Assembly (NCBI GenBank): GCA_933228675.1 | Contig: OW121743.1 | Location: 68,598,208 to 68,662,207 of the forward strand | Length of the DNA: 64,000 nucleotides | Reading direction: 5' to 3' | DNA from: Stomorhina lunata | Taxonomy: Eukaryota > Arthropoda > Insecta > Diptera > Rhiniidae | Shown here: one piece after another, positions 1 to 13,639 of the stretch | Numbering within the stretch: position 1 is the first letter of the stretch | How the letters are laid out: each line of letters begins with the position of its first letter | Translations under genes and position numbers: made by a program | The notes under the pieces: model-generated | What the model was told of the DNA's origin: nothing | Database searches by the model: none | What the model saw: only the letters and a program-made list of their open reading frames with translations

Positions 1-2047
1 TGTACTCTAACTCTACTTTAACTCTACTCTAACTCTACTCTAACTCTACTCTAACTCTACTCTAACTCTACTCTAACTCTACTCTAACTCTACTCTAACT
101 CTACTCTAACTCTACTCTAACTCTACTCTAACTCTACTCTAACTCTACTCTAACTCTACTCTAACTCTACTCTAACTCTACTCTAACTCTACTCTAACTC
201 TACTCTAACTCTACTCTAACTCTACTCTAACTCTACTCTAACTCTACTCTAACTCTACTCTAACTCTACTCTAACTCTACTCTAACTCTACTCTAACTCT
301 ATTCTAACTCTACTCTAACTCTACTCTAACTCTACTTTAACTCTACTCTAACTCTACTCTACTCTAACTCTACTCTAACTCTACTCTAACTCTACTCTAA
401 CTCTACTCTAACTCTACTCTAACTCTACTCTAACTCTACTCTAACTCTACTCTAACTCTACTCTAACTCTACTCTAACTCTACTCTAACTCTACTCTAAC
501 TCTACTCTAACTCTACTCTAACTCTACTCTAACTCTACTCTAACTCTACTCTAACTGTACTCTAACTCTACTCTAACTCTACTCTAACTCTACTCTAACT
601 CTACTCTAACTCTACTCTAACTCTACTCTAACTCTACTCTAACTCTACTCTACTCTAACTCTACTCTAACTATACTCTAACTCTACTCTAACTCTACTCT
701 AACTCTACTCTAACTCTACTCTAACTCTACTCTAACTCTACTCTAACTCTACTCTAACTCTACTCTAACTCTACTCTAACTCTACTCTAACTCTACTCTA
801 ACTCTACTCTAACTCTACTCTAACTCTACTCTAACTCTACACTAATTCTACTCTAACTCTACTCTAACTCTACTCTAACTCTACTCTAACTCTACTCTAA
901 CTCTACTCTAACTCTACTCTAACTCTACTCTAACTCTACTCTAACTCTACTCTAACTCTACTCTAACTCTACTCTAACTCTACTCTAACTCTACTCTAAC
1001 TCTACTCTAACTCTACTCTAACTCTACTCTAACTCTACTCTAACTCTACTCTAACTCTACTCTAACTCTACTCTAACTCTACTCTAACTCTACTCTAACT
1101 CTACTCTAACTCTACTCTAACTCTACTCTAACTCTACTCTAACTCTACTCTAACTCTACTCTAACTCTACTCTAACTCTACTCTAACTCTACTCTAACTC
1201 TACTCTAACTCTACTCTAACTCTACTCTAACTCTACTCTAACTCTACTCTAACTCTACTCTAACTCTACTCTAACTCTACTCTAACTCTATTCTAACTCT
1301 ACTCTAACTCTACTCTAACTCTAACTCTACTTTAACTCTACTCTAACTCTACTCTAACTCTAACTCTACTCTAACTCTACTCTAACTCTACTCTAACTCT
1401 ACTCTAACTCTACTCTAACTCTACTCTAACTCTACTCTAACTCTACTCTAACTCTACTCTAACTCTACTCTAACTCTACTCTAACTCTACTCTAACTCTA
1501 CTCTAAATCTACTCTAACTCTACTCTAAATCTACTCTAACTCTACTCTAACTCTACTCTAACTCTACTCTAACTCTACTCTAACTCTACTCTAACTCTAC
1601 TCTAACTCTACTCTAACTCTACTCTAACTCTATTCTAACTCTACTCTAACTCTACTCTAACTCTACTTTAACTCTACTCTAACTCTACTCTACTCTAACT
1701 CTAACTCTACTCTAACTCTACTCTAACTCTACTCTAACTCTACTCTAACTCTACTCTAACTCTACTCTAACTCTACTCTAACTCTACTCTAACTCTACTC
1801 TAACTCTACTCTAACTCTACTCTAACTCTACTCTAACTCTACTCTAACTCTACTCTAACTCTACTCTAACTCTACTCTAACTCTATTCTAACTCTACTCT
1901 AACTCTACTCTAACTCTACTTTAACTCTACTCTAACTCTACTCTACTCTAACTCTAACTCTACTCTAACTCTACTCTAACTCTACTCTAACTCTACTCTA
2001 ACTCTACTCTAACTCTACTCTTACTCTACTCTAACTCAACTCTAACT
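1..2047 (+). repeat. 11-bp satellite, block 1 (TCTAACTCTAC)n
   Basis: Tandem array of the 11-mer TCTAACTCTAC, about 185 copies, already running at the first base of the window, so its left end is not seen. Sporadic variants occur: CTTTAAC, CTATTCTAAC, CTCTAAATC, and local 5- or 6-bp deletions that give CTACTCTACTC near 357, 650 and 1690. Variants cluster near the right end. The strand is almost free of G. The same 11-mer occurs in reverse complement at 3067-9376. Confidence 0.97.
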
Positions 2048-3066
2048 TTTACAACTGTAATTTCTCTCTGTGCTGAATTTTAAGATCGACACACATTCCT
2101 TTTTACTTGTTATCATTTGAGGTTTTTTTTTACTTTTCAATATTTAATTTTTTACTGCAATAAAATTATTTCTGGATTATTTCTGGATTTTAGGTTTATA
2201 TTAATTTTGAAGAAATAAAAATATGTTTAGCCTCACCCAGATCCTGTCTACTGTGCAAACCAATACATGATCATTTCATTATCTATCTCTGGCATAATGA
2301 AACAAAAAATTTATTTCTTAAATGACATGTGTTATCTTAAGTAAATTTAACCATGCATCCATTCAATATGAAGTGAACATTTATTTTAAAGTCTTGTTTT
2401 TTTTTTGTGCAATTCCCAACTATTGAAAAACTCAACTGCATTTGAGTCAAATGGGTAAAAGTTTAATGCGTTTAATCTTTTGAAGACATGAAACATTTTC
2501 CTCCTTTTATATATTTTAATACGGAATTTCTGTTGGTGTAGCTCTTCTAAATGCTTTCGCTTATCAAAAAGCAAAAAGTTAAGCTTAATTTAAAACTATT
2601 AATTAGTTGATGTGGCAAAAAGCAATAACAAGACGAACTAAATTCTTTAGACGGCGTTGAAGCATTTAATTTAACTAAGATTCTCTTTAAGTTTGTTTGA
2701 AGAATATTTCCAACAAAGACCAAAGAAGTTCAGGAGGAGGTGGTAAACAGTCAAAAGACTAAAATAGAAAAAGCCTTTAAATGCACAAGAATTACATGCT
2801 ATTTTTGCAATGAAATTTAATACTTTATTTTTACATGTTTATTTATGTCTCCTCTTATGATTTTTTATTCTTCTTTACCTGTAATCGAAATTCAAACCCA
2901 CAAGTCAAACCAAGCCCACCACCCCACAGCCAACATCAAACAAAGTGATGTAGACTGCCATGCACAGTGGTCAAGACCTAAAAAAATATAAGAAAAAAAT
3001 ATTTCTATAAAAAAATATTTTTATAAAACTGTTACACATGAATTTTCCATGTTACAATTTCACAAA
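2048..3066. other. unique AT-rich spacer between inverted 11-bp blocks
   Basis: About 1 kb of non-repetitive DNA separates the two oppositely oriented 11-bp blocks. It has T- and A-runs and a short C-rich patch (CCCACCACCCCACAGCC, near 2917-2933). A 62-codon minus-strand frame at 2386-2574 is lysine-rich and has no recognisable motif; I do not regard it as a gene. No RNA gene or transposon end was recognised. Confidence 0.6.
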
Positions 3067-6000
3067 TTAGAGTAGAGTTAGAGTAGAGTTAGAGTAGAGT
3101 AAGAGTAAAGTTAGAGTAGAGTTAGAGTAGAGTTAGAGTAGAGTTAGAGTAGAGTTAGAGTAGAGTTAGAGTAGAGTTAGAGTAGAGTTAGAGTAGAGTT
3201 AGAGTAGAGTTAGAGTAGAGTTAGAGAAGAGTTAGAGTAGAGTTAGAGTAGAGTTAGAGTAGAGTTAGAGTAGATTTAGAGTAGAGTTAGAGTAGAGTTA
3301 GAGTAGAGTTAGAGTAGAGTTAGAGTAGAGTTAGAGTAGAGTTAGAGTAGAGTTAGAGTAGAGTTAGAGTAGAGTTAGAGTAGAGTTAGAGTAGAGTTAG
3401 AGTAGAGTTAGAGTAGAGTTAGAGTAGAGTTAGAGTAGAGTTAGAGTAGAGTTAGAGTAGAGTTAGAGTAGAGTTAGAGTGGAGTTAGAGTAGAGTTAGA
3501 GTAGAGTTAGAGTAGAGTTAGAGTAGAGTTAGAGTAGAGTTAGAGTAGAGTTAGAGTAGAGTTAGAGTAGAGTTAGAGTAGAGTTAGAGTAGAGTTAGAG
3601 TAGAGTTAGAGTAGAGTTAGAGTAGAGTTAGAGTAGAGTTAGAGTAGAGTTAGAGTAGAGTTAGAGTAGAGTTAGAGTAGAGTTAGAGTAGAGTTAGAGT
3701 AGAGTTAGAGTAGAGTTAGAGTAGAGTTAGAGTAGAGTTAGAGTAGAGTTAGAGTAGAGTTAGAGTAGAGTTAGAGTAGAGTTAGAGTAGAGTTAGAGTA
3801 GAGTTAGAGTAGAGTTAGAGTAGAGTTAGAGTAGAGTTAGAGTAGAGTTAGAGTAGAGTTAGAGTAGAGTTAGAGTAGAGTTAGAGTAGAGTTAGAGTAG
3901 AGTTAGAGTAGAGTTAGAGTAGAGTTAGAGTAGAGTTAGAGTAGAGTTAGAGTAGAGTTAGAGTAGAGTTAGAGTAGAGTTAGAGTAGAGTTAGAGTAGA
4001 GTTAGAGTAGAGTTAGAGTAGAGTTAGAGTAGAGTTAGAGTAGAGTTAGAGTAGAGTTAGAGTAGAGTTAGAGTAGAGTTAGAGTAGAGTTAGAGTAGAG
4101 TTAGAGTAGAGTTAGAGTAGAGTTAGAGTAGAGTTAGAGTAGAGTTAGAGTAGAGTTAGAGTAGAGTTAGAGTAGAGTTAGAGTAGAGTTAGAGTAGAGT
4201 TAGAGTAGAGTTAGAGTAGAGTTAGAGTAGAGTTAGAGTAGAGTTAGAGTAGAGTTAGAGTAGAGTTAGAGTAGAGTTAGAGTAGAGTTAGAGTAGAGTT
4301 AGAGTAGAGTTAGAGTAGAGTTAGAGTAGAGTTAGAGTAGAGTTAGAGTAGAGTTAGAGTAGAGTTAGAGTAGAGTTAGAGTAGAGTTAGAGTAGAGTTA
4401 GAGTAGAGTTAGAGTAGAGTTAGAGTAGAGTTAGAGTAGAGTTAGAGTAGAGTTAGAGTAGAGTTAGAGTAGAGTTAGAGTAGAGTTAGAGTAGAGTTAG
4501 AGTAGAGTTAGAGTAGAGTTAGAGTAGAGTTAGAGTAGAGTTAGAGTAGAGTTAGAGTAGAGTTAGAGTAGAGTTAGAGTAGAGTTAGAGTAGAGTTAGA
4601 GTAGAGTTAGAGTAGAGTTAGAGTAGAGTTAGAGTAGAGTTAGAGTAGAGTTAGAGTAGAGTTAGAGTAGAGTTAGAGTAGAGTTAGAGTAGAGTTAGAG
4701 TAGAGTTAGAGTAGAGTTAGAGTAGAGTTAGAGTAGAGTTAGAGTAGAGTTAGAGTAGAGTTAGAGTAGAGTTAGAGTAGAGTTAGAGTAGAGTTAGAGT
4801 AGAGTTAGAGTAGAGTTAGAGTAGAGTTAGAGTAGAGTTAGAGTAGAGTTAGAGTAGAGTTAGAGTAGAGTTAGAGTAGAGTTAGAGTAGAGTTAGAGTA
4901 GAGTTAGAGTAGAGTTAGAGTAGAGTTAGAGTAGAGTTAGAGTAGAGTTAGAGTAGAGTTAGAGTAGAGTTAGAGTAGAGTTAGAGTAGAGTTAGAGTAG
5001 AGTTAGAGTAGAGTTAGAGTAGAGTTAGAGTAGAGTTAGAGTAGAGTTAGAGTAGAGTTAGAGTAGAGTTAGAGTAGAGTTAGAGTAGAGTTAGAGTAGA
5101 GTTAGAGTAGAGTTAGAGTAGAGTTAGAGTAGAGTTAGAGTAGAGTTAGAGTAGAGTTAGAGTAGAGTTAGAGTAGAGTTAGAGTAGAGTTAGAGTAGAG
5201 TTAGAGTAGAGTTAGAGTAGAGTTAGAGTAGAGTTAGAGTAGAGTTAGAGTAGAGTTAGAGTAGAGTTAGAGTAGAGTTAGAGTAGAGTTAGAGTAGAGT
5301 TAGAGTAGAGTTAGAGTAGAGTTAGAGTAGAGTTAGAGTAGAGTTAGAGTAGAGTTAGAGTAGAGTTAGAGTAGAGTTAGAGTAGAGTTAGAGTAGAGTT
5401 AGAGTAGAGTTAGAGTAGAGTTAGAGTAGAGTTAGAGTAGAGTTAGAGTAGAGTTAGAGTAGAGTTAGAGTAGAGTTAGAGTAGAGTTAGAGTAGAGTTA
5501 GAGTAGAGTTAGAGTAGAGTTAGAGTAGAGTTAGAGTAGAGTTAGAGTAGAGTTAGAGTAGAGTTAGAGTAGAGTTAGAGTAGAGTTAGAGTAGAGTTAG
5601 AGTAGAGTTAGAGTAGAGTTAGAGTAGAGTTAGAGTAGAGTTAGAGTAGAGTTAGAGTAGAGTTAGAGTAGAGTTAGAGTAGAGTTAGAGTAGAGTTAGA
5701 GTAGAGTTAGAGTAGAGTTAGAGTAGAGTTAGAGTAGAGTTAGAGTAGAGTTAGAGTAGAGTTAGAGTAGAGTTAGAGTAGAGTTAGAGTAGAGTTAGAG
5801 TAGAGTTAGAGTAGAGTTAGAGTAGAGTTAGAGTAGAGTTAGAGTAGAGTTAGAGTAGAGTTAGAGTAGAGTTAGAGTAGAGTTAGAGTAGAGTTAGAGT
5901 AGAGTTAGAGTAGAGTTAGAGTAGAGTTAGAGTAGAGTTAGAGTAGAGTTAGAGTAGAGTTAGAGTAGAGTTAGAGTAGAGTTAGAGTAGAGTTAGAGTA

Positions 6001-9000
6001 GAGTTAGAGTAGAGTTAGAGTAGAGTTAGAGTAGAGTTAGAGTAGAGTTAGAGTAGAGTTAGAGTAGAGTTAGAGTAGAGTTAGAGTAGAGTTAGAGTAG
6101 AGTTAGAGTAGAGTTAGAGTAGAGTTAGAGTAGAGTTAGAGTAGAGTTAGAGTAGAGTTAGAGTAGAGTTAGAGTAGAGTTAGAGTAGAGTTAGAGTAGA
6201 GTTAGAGTAGAGTTAGAGTAGAGTTAGAGTAGAGTTAGAGTAGAGTTAGAGTAGAGTTAGAGTAGAGTTAGAGTAGAGTTAGAGTAGAGTTAGAGTAGAG
6301 TTAGAGTAGAGTTAGAGTAGAGTTAGAGTAGAGTTAGAGTAGAGTTAGAGTAGAGTTAGAGTAGAGTTAGAGTAGAGTTAGAGTAGAGTTAGAGTAGAGT
6401 TAGAGTAGAGTTAGAGTAGAGTTAGAGTAGAGTTAGAGTAGAGTTAGAGTAGAGTTAGAGTAGAGTTAGAGTAGAGTTAGAGTAGAGTTAGAGTAGAGTT
6501 AGAGTAGAGTTAGAGTAGAGTTAGAGTAGAGTTAGAGTAGAGTTAGAGTAGAGTTAGAGTAGAGTTAGAGTAGAGTTAGAGTAGAGTTAGAGTAGAGTTA
6601 GAGTAGAGTTAGAGTAGAGTTAGAGTAGAGTTAGAGTAGAGTTAGAGTAGAGTTAGAGTAGAGTTAGAGTAGAGTTAGAGTAGAGTTAGAGTAGAGTTAG
6701 AGTAGAGTTAGAGTAGAGTTAGAGTAGAGTTAGAGTAGAGTTAGAGTAGAGTTAGAGTAGAGTTAGAGTAGAGTTAGAGTAGAGTTAGAGTAGAGTTAGA
6801 GTAGAGTTAGAGTAGAGTTAGAGTAGAGTTAGAGTAGAGTTAGAGTAGAGTTAGAGTAGAGTTAGAGTAGAGTTAGAGTAGAGTTAGAGTAGAGTTAGAG
6901 TAGAGTTAGAGTAGAGTTAGAGTAGAGTTAGAGTAGAGTTAGAGTAGAGTTAGAGTAGAGTTAGAGTAGAGTTAGAGTAGAGTTAGAGTAGAGTTAGAGT
7001 AGAGTTAGAGTAGAGTTAGAGTAGAGTTAGAGTAGAGTTAGAGTAGAGTTAGAGTAGAGTTAGAGTAGAGTTAGAGTAGAGTTAGAGTAGAGTTAGAGTA
7101 GAGTTAGAGTAGAGTTAGAGTAGAGTTAGAGTAGAGTTAGAGTAGAGTTAGAGTAGAGTTAGAGTAGAGTTAGAGTAGAGTTAGAGTAGAGTTAGAGTAG
7201 AGTTAGAGTAGAGTTAGAGTAGAGTTAGAGTAGAGTTAGAGTAGAGTTAGAGTAGAGTTAGAGTAGAGTTAGAGTAGAGTTAGAGTAGAGTTAGAGTAGA
7301 GTTAGAGTAGAGTTAGAGTAGAGTTAGAGTAGAGTTAGAGTAGAGTTAGAGTAGAGTTAGAGTAGAGTTAGAGTAGAGTTAGAGTAGAGTTAGAGTAGAG
7401 TTAGAGTAGAGTTAGAGTAGAGTTAGAGTAGAGTTAGAGTAGAGTTAGAGTAGAGTTAGAGTAGAGTTAGAGTAGAGTTAGAGTAGAGTTAGAGTAGAGT
7501 TAGAGTAGAGTTAGAGTAGAGTTAGAGTAGAGTTAGAGTAGAGTTAGAGTAGAGTTAGAGTAGAGTTAGAGTAGAGTTAGAGTAGAGTTAGAGTAGAGTT
7601 AGAGTAGAGTTAGAGTAGAGTTAGAGTAGAGTTAGAGTAGAGTTAGAGTAGAGTTAGAGTAGAGTTAGAGTAGAGTTAGAGTAGAGTTAGAGTAGAGTTA
7701 GAGTAGAGTTAGAGTAGAGTTAGAGTAGAGTTAGAGTAGAGTTAGAGTAGAGTTAGAGTAGAGTTAGAGTAGAGTTAGAGTAGAGTTAGAGTAGAGTTAG
7801 AGTAGAGTTAGAGTAGAGTTAGAGTAGAGTTAGAGTAGAGTTAGAGTAGAGTTAGAGTAGAGTTAGAGTAGAGTTAGAGTAGAGTTAGAGTAGAGTTAGA
7901 GTAGAGTTAGAGTAGAGTTAGAGTAGAGTTAGAGTAGAGTTAGAGTAGAGTTAGAGTAGAGTTAGAGTAGAGTTAGAGTAGAGTTAGAGTAGAGTTAGAG
8001 TAGAGTTAGAGTAGAGTTAGAGTAGAGTTAGAGTAGAGTTAGAGTAGAGTTAGAGTAGAGTTAGAGTAGAGTTAGAGTAGAGTTAGAGTAGAGTTAGAGT
8101 AGAGTTAGAGTAGAGTTAGAGTAGAGTTAGAGTAGAGTTAGAGTAGAGTTAGAGTAGAGTTAGAGTAGAGTTAGAGTAGAGTTAGAGTAGAGTTAGAGTA
8201 GAGTTAGAGTAGAGTTAGAGTAGAGTTAGAGTAGAGTTAGAGTAGAGTTAGAGTAGAGTTAGAGTAGAGTTAGAGTAGAGTTAGAGTAGAGTTAGAGTAG
8301 AGTTAGAGTAGAGTTAGAGTAGAGTTAGAGTAGAGTTAGAGTAGAGTTAGAGTAGAGTTAGAGTAGAGTTAGAGTAGAGTTAGAGTAGAGTTAGAGTAGA
8401 GTTAGAGTAGAGTTAGAGTAGAGTTAGAGTAGAGTTAGAGTAGAGTTAGAGTAGAGTTAGAGTAGAGTTAGAGTAGAGTTAGAGTAGAGTTAGAGTAGAG
8501 TTAGAGTAGAGTTAGAGTAGAGTTAGAGTAGAGTTAGAGTAGAGTTAGAGTAGAGTTAGAGTAGAGTTAGAGTAGAGTTAGAGTAGAGTTAGAGTAGAGT
8601 TAGAGTAGAGTTAGAGTAGAGTTAGAGTAGAGTTAGAGTAGAGTTAGAGTAGAGTTAGAGTAGAGTTAGAGTAGAGTTAGAGTAGAGTTAGAGTAGAGTT
8701 AGAGTAGAGTTAGAGTAGAGTTAGAGTAGAGTTAGAGTAGAGTTAGAGTAGAGTTAGAGTAGAGTTAGAGTAGAGTTAGAGTAGAGTTAGAGTAGAGTTA
8801 GAGTAGAGTTAGAGTAGAGTTAGAGTAGAGTTAGAGTAGAGTTAGAGTAGAGTTAGAGTAGAGTTAGAGTAGAGTTAGAGTAGAGTTAGAGTAGAGTTAG
8901 AGTAGAGTTAGAGTAGAGTTAGAGTAGAGTTAGAGTAGAGTTAGAGTAGAGTTAGAGTAGAGTTAGAGTAGAGTTAGAGTAGAGTTAGAGTAGAGTTAGA

Positions 9001-9376
9001 GTAGAGTTAGAGTAGAGTTAGAGTAGAGTTAGAGTAGAGTTAGAGTAGAGTTAGAGTAGAGTTAGAGTAGAGTTAGAGTAGAGTTAGAGTAGAGTTAGAG
9101 TAGAGTTAGAGTAGAGTTAGAGTAGAGTTAGAGTAGAGTTAGAGTAGAGTTAGAGTAGAGTTAGAGTAGAGTTAGAGTAGAGTTAGAGTAGAGTTAGAGT
9201 AGAGTTAGAGTAGAGTTAGAGTAGAGTTAGAGTAGAGTTAGAGTAGAGTTAGAGTAGAGTTAGAGTAGAGTTAGAGTAGAGTTAGAGTAGAGTTAGAGTA
9301 GAGTTAGAGTAGAGTTAGAGTAGAGTTAGAGTAGAGTTAGAGTAGAGTTAGAGTAGAGTTAGAGTAGAGTAAAGTT
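3067..9376 (-). repeat. 11-bp satellite, block 2, inverted (GTAGAGTTAGA)n
   Basis: About 570 copies of the reverse complement of the block 1 unit. The first 0.45 kb has a few substitutions (GAGTAAGAGTAAAG near 3098, GAGAAGAG near 3226, TAGATTTAG near 3273, GTGGAG near 3480). From about 3490 to 9365 I see no interruption, roughly 5.9 kb of identical units. The array ends at AGTAAAGTTAAAT. Such a homogeneous core with a decayed edge is what unequal exchange or recent amplification produces. Confidence 0.97.
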
Positions 9377-11009
9377 AAATAATGTGTAATGTAAAAATTG
9401 TATAAAAAAAATGTGTTACATATCGAGCCACAGTGCCTCAAGTCCACATTTACTCACGCATATTCTGCAGCTCTATTGTGTTCTTAAGAGGAAGCCCTAG
9501 TAATGAACACTTTGTAATTTCTTCCACTTTTAAATATTTTACATATAATTTTGCTGCTGTTCTTTTGCTCTTGTTCTTCATTAAATTACAAAGTTACAAT
9601 TACAATTGTATTTACAACTTGTCACCTGAAACGACATAAAAGCCCTGCAAAAAAATTATTCAAAATGCGAACAAAGATGAAACAAAAACACCCAACTAGA
9701 GGTAGCTACCGCCGACCGGTAAATTTGAAGCAAAGGCAGAACAAATTGCAAAAATATAGCATCGGAAAATAGAAACTACAAAAGGTAAGTTAAAGCTACT
9801 TATGTGGCTTAATATAATCTTTAGAGGTAGATTTTTTTTGTATTTTAGTAATCAGTAGTAGTACGACTAGTTTTAGTTATTTTTTTTTCTAGACAATTTT
9901 TACAATGACTTAAGTTACACATAGAATATCCGTATGTGCGAGTAGATAAAATAATGAACAAATCGTTTGAAATTTTATATCGTGGTCTTTGTATTCAGAG
10001 TGATCAAAAACATCTTGTCAAAAAAGCTGACAATTATAGGAAATACCGTTAACGGCTAAGAAGAAATGTCATTTCATTGCAACAAAGTAACTTGAGTAAT
10101 TTGTGACAGTTTGTCACAAAAAATGTTTAATGCTTTATCAGATTAAAATGTAGAATAAGATACAGACTAAGACATCGTCAAAATTGCATTATTTTGAGAT
10201 AATTCCTAACATTATTTTTTTAAGTTTAAAAACTAAATTTAAAATCAATTTTAACGGAAATAACTACTTAAAACCATGCTACCAGACTATTAAAAAAACA
10301 AACAAATAAAATTTCAAATTCAATATCAAATCATGCATATGATTAGTTTTACAATTCTTTGTTGTATTTAGTTCTTAAAATCCAACTCGTAATAACCAGA
10401 ACTACAAGAATTGGTTCCAAACGAATAACAAAACCACCACTTCTCATAAAAAAGGCGGCATTATTTAAAATCAGACTTCATTCATTGTTAGAAAACTGAA
10501 CAAAAAACTCAATGAAGCAGAAATCTATTCATAATTTTCAATTTGTACTAACAATATGTTCAAGTGGGACTGCTATATGTGCCTCAAGTACATATGGGGT
10601 ATTTAAAATTTCTAAAGAACAAAGAAATTAATCTTTAAAAAAAAATTTGTAAAAGAACTTGTTAATAATCACAATTTGAAATGAAAGGAAATTTTGCAAA
10701 ATGTTTAAAATAATTTGCCAGTTTCCTTTTCATTCAATCATGCTATTGTTAGGCTTAAGTGTCATTAAGTGAATAGAAATGGGTGGCTACCTGAAATTTT
10801 CGATGGTTTGTTATAATTGGCCATTGAAAGTGACGGACTATGTTTTAAAATTATAACCTATTTATATGGAAGCTATTGAAATGGTGAGGATTGATTTGAA
10901 AAATACTTATGTGGGATTATTGAGTTCATTTGTATGTCATAGTACTCTGAATTTCTTAGTTTTTTCATATACCGTTTTCTTCTATTCGTTTGCTTTAGTC
11001 TTCATATAA
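9377..11009. other. unique AT-rich DNA, no gene recognised
   Basis: Non-repetitive stretch. Small plus-strand frames at 9433-9639 and 9551-9772 overlap in different frames and resemble no family I know. A donor-like AAAGGTAAGT lies near 9780-9789, but no matching exon can be argued. The last part (from about 10990) grades into the 30-bp CTATAG-type array. Confidence 0.5.
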
Positions 11010-13639
11010 AATCTTTTTTTATAAAAATTTTTCTATCGAAAATTTTTTCATCAAAAATTTTTCTATAGAAGATTTTTTTATAAAAATTTTTCTATCAAAA
11101 ATTTTTTTGTAAAAAATTTTTCTATAGAACATTTTTTTATCAAAAATTTTGTAAGAAAATTTCTTTAGAAAAATTTTTGTAAGAAAATTTTCTATAAAAA
11201 AATTTTTGTAAGAAAATTTTTGATAAAAAAAATTTTTGCAAGAAAATTTTTGATAAAAAAAATGTCTATGGAAAAATTTTTAATAAAAAATTTTTAATAA
11301 AAAATTTTTAATAGAAAGAATTTTAATAAAAAAAATTTTTATAGAAAAATTTTTGATAAAGAAAAATTGTTGCTAAGAAAATTGTTTATAGAGACTTTTG
11401 ATAAGAAAATTTTCTATAGAAAAAATTTTGATAAGAAAATTTTCTATAGAAAAATTTTTGGTAAAGAAATTTTCTATAGAAAAATTTTTGGCAAAAACTT
11501 TCTATAGAAAAATTTTTGATAAAAATTTTCTACAGAAAAATTTTTGACAAAAAAAATTTTCCATAGAAAAATTTCTGATAAAAAAATTTTCTATAGAAAA
11601 TTTTTGTAAGAAAATTTCTATAGAAAAATTTTTGATAAAAAAATTTTCTATAGAAAAATTGTTGATAAAAAAATTTTCTATAAAAATTTCTGATAAAAAA
11701 ATTTTCTATAAAAATTTCTGTAAAAAAATTTTCTATAATAATTTTTGTAAGAAAATTTCTATAGAAAAATTTTTGATAAAAAAAATTTCCTATAGAAACA
11801 TTTTTGATAAAAAAACTTTTCTGTAGAAAAATTTCTGATAAAAAAATTTTCTATAAAAATTTTTGTAAGAAAATTTCTATAGAAAAATTTTTGTAGAGAG
11901 TTTTCTATAAAAAATTTTTGTATGAAAATTTTTGATAAAAAAAAAATTGTAAGAAAATTTTTGATAAAAAAAATTTCTATAGACAAATTTTTGATAAAAA
12001 AATTTCCTATAGATACATTTTTGATAAAAAAAATTTTCTATAAAAACATTTTTGATGAAAAAATATTTCTATATTTTTTTTCTATAGAGAAATATTTGAT
12101 AAGAAAATTTTCTATGGAAAAAATTTTGAAAAGAAAATTTTCTATAGAAAAATTTTTGGTAAAGAAATTTTCTATAGAAACATTTTTGATAAAAATTTTC
12201 TATAGAAAAATTTTTGGTAAAAAAATTTTCTATAGAAAAAATTTTGATATAAAAATTTTCTATAGAAAAATTTTTGGTAAAAAAATTTTCTATAGAAAAA
12301 ATTTTGATATAAAAATTTCCTGTGGAAAAATTTTTAATAAAAAAATTTCTATAGAAAAATTTTTGATAAAATAATGTTCTATAGAAAAATTTTTGATAAA
12401 ATAATTTTCTATAGAAAAATTTTTGATAAAAAATATTTTCTAAAGAAAAATTTTTGATAAAAAAATTTTCTATAGAAATTTTTTTGATAAAAATATTCTA
12501 TAGAAAATTTTTATCAAAAAATTTTATATAGAAAATTTTTGATAAAAAAATTTTCTATAGAAAAATTTTTGATAAAAATTTTCTATTTAAAAATTTTTGA
12601 TAAAAAAATTTGTGTAGAAAAATTTTTGATAAAAAATTTTCTATAGACAAATTTTTGCTAAAAATTTTCTGCAGAAATATTTTTTATAGAAAAATTTTTG
12701 ATAAAAAAATTTTCTATAGAAAAATTTTTGATAAAAAAATTTTCTATAGAAAAAATTTCTGATAAAAAACTTTCTATAGAAAAGTTTTGGTAAAATAATT
12801 TTCTATAGAAAAATTTTTGGTAAAAAAATTTTATATAGAAAAATTTTTGATAACAAAATTTTCTTAAGAAAATTTTTGATAAAAAATTTTCTATAGACAA
12901 ATTTTTGCTAAAAATTTTCTGCAGAAATATTTTTTATAGAAAAATTTTTGATAAAAAAATTTGCTATAGAAAAATTTTTGATAAAAAAATTTTCTATAGA
13001 AAAAATTTCTGATAAAAAACTTTCTATAGAAAAGTTTTGGTAAAATAATTTTCTATAGAAAAATTTTTGATAAAAAATTTTCTATAGAAAAATTTTTGAT
13101 AAAAAAATTTTCTATAGAAAATTTTTGATAAAAAAATTTTCTATAGAAAAATTTTTGATAAAAAAATTTTCTATAGAAAAATTTTTGATAACAAAATTTT
13201 TCTATAGAAAATTTTTGATAACAAAATTTTCTAAAGAAAATTTTTGATAAAAAAATTTTCTATAGAAAATTTTTGATAAAAAAATTTTCTATAGAAAAAT
13301 TTTTGATAAAAAAATTTTCTATAGAAAAATTTTTGATAAAAAAATTTTCTATAGAACAATTTTTGATAAAAAAATTTTCTATAGAACAATTTTTGATAAA
13401 AAAATTTTCTATAGAAAAATTTTTGATAAAAAAATATTTCTATAGAAAATTTTTGATAACAAAATTTTCTATAGAAAAATTTTTGAGAAAAAAATTTTCT
13501 ATAGAAAAATTTTTGATAAAAAATTTTCTATAGAAAAATTTTTGGTAAAAAATGTTCTAAAGAAAAATTTTTGATAAAAAAATTTTCTATAGAAAAATTT
13601 TTGATAAAAAAATTTTCTATAGAAAAATTTTTGATAAAT
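11010..13639 (+). repeat. 30-bp CTATAG-type AT-rich minisatellite
   Basis: Tandem array of about 85 diverged units. Each consists of the palindrome TTTTCTATAGAAAA followed by a linker of the type ATTTTTGATAAAAAA; the spacing between successive CTATAG cores is mostly 30 bp. The left 1 kb is highly diverged, with cores such as CTATCG and CTATGG and linker variants GTAAG and GATAAG. The right end (13200-13639) is the most regular. Open frames here translate to a ten-residue repeat (KKFSIEKFLI) only because 30 is divisible by three. Related arrays lie at 27.4-35.0, 50.9-51.7 and 52.4-54.2 kb. Confidence 0.93.
12620..13069 (+). repeat. 250-bp internal duplication in the 30-bp array
   Basis: Two segments, about 12620-12819 and 12870-13069, are offset by exactly 250 bp. 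They share a run of private variants: GACAAATTTTTGCT, CTGCAGAAATATT, AAATTTCTGATAAAAAAC and GAAAAGTTTTGGTAAAATAA. I see one clear difference (T at 12713, G at 12963). This records a recent multi-unit duplication within the array. Confidence 0.85.

Noticed and set aside
1..9376. 11-bp satellite as a telomere
   Set aside because: It is internal, in two opposite orientations, followed by unique DNA, and has no G-run; flies also generally lack telomerase-type repeats.
9680..9790. Possible exon ending at AAAGGTAAGT near 9780
   Set aside because: The two small frames around it overlap in different phases, and no acceptor or partner exon could be argued.
11632..13533. Lys/Phe/Ile-rich ORFs of 60-150 codons in the CTATAG arrays (also 52.4-54.0 kb)
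   Set aside because: Ten-residue repeats caused by the 30-bp unit; they occur on both strands and in the decayed parts.
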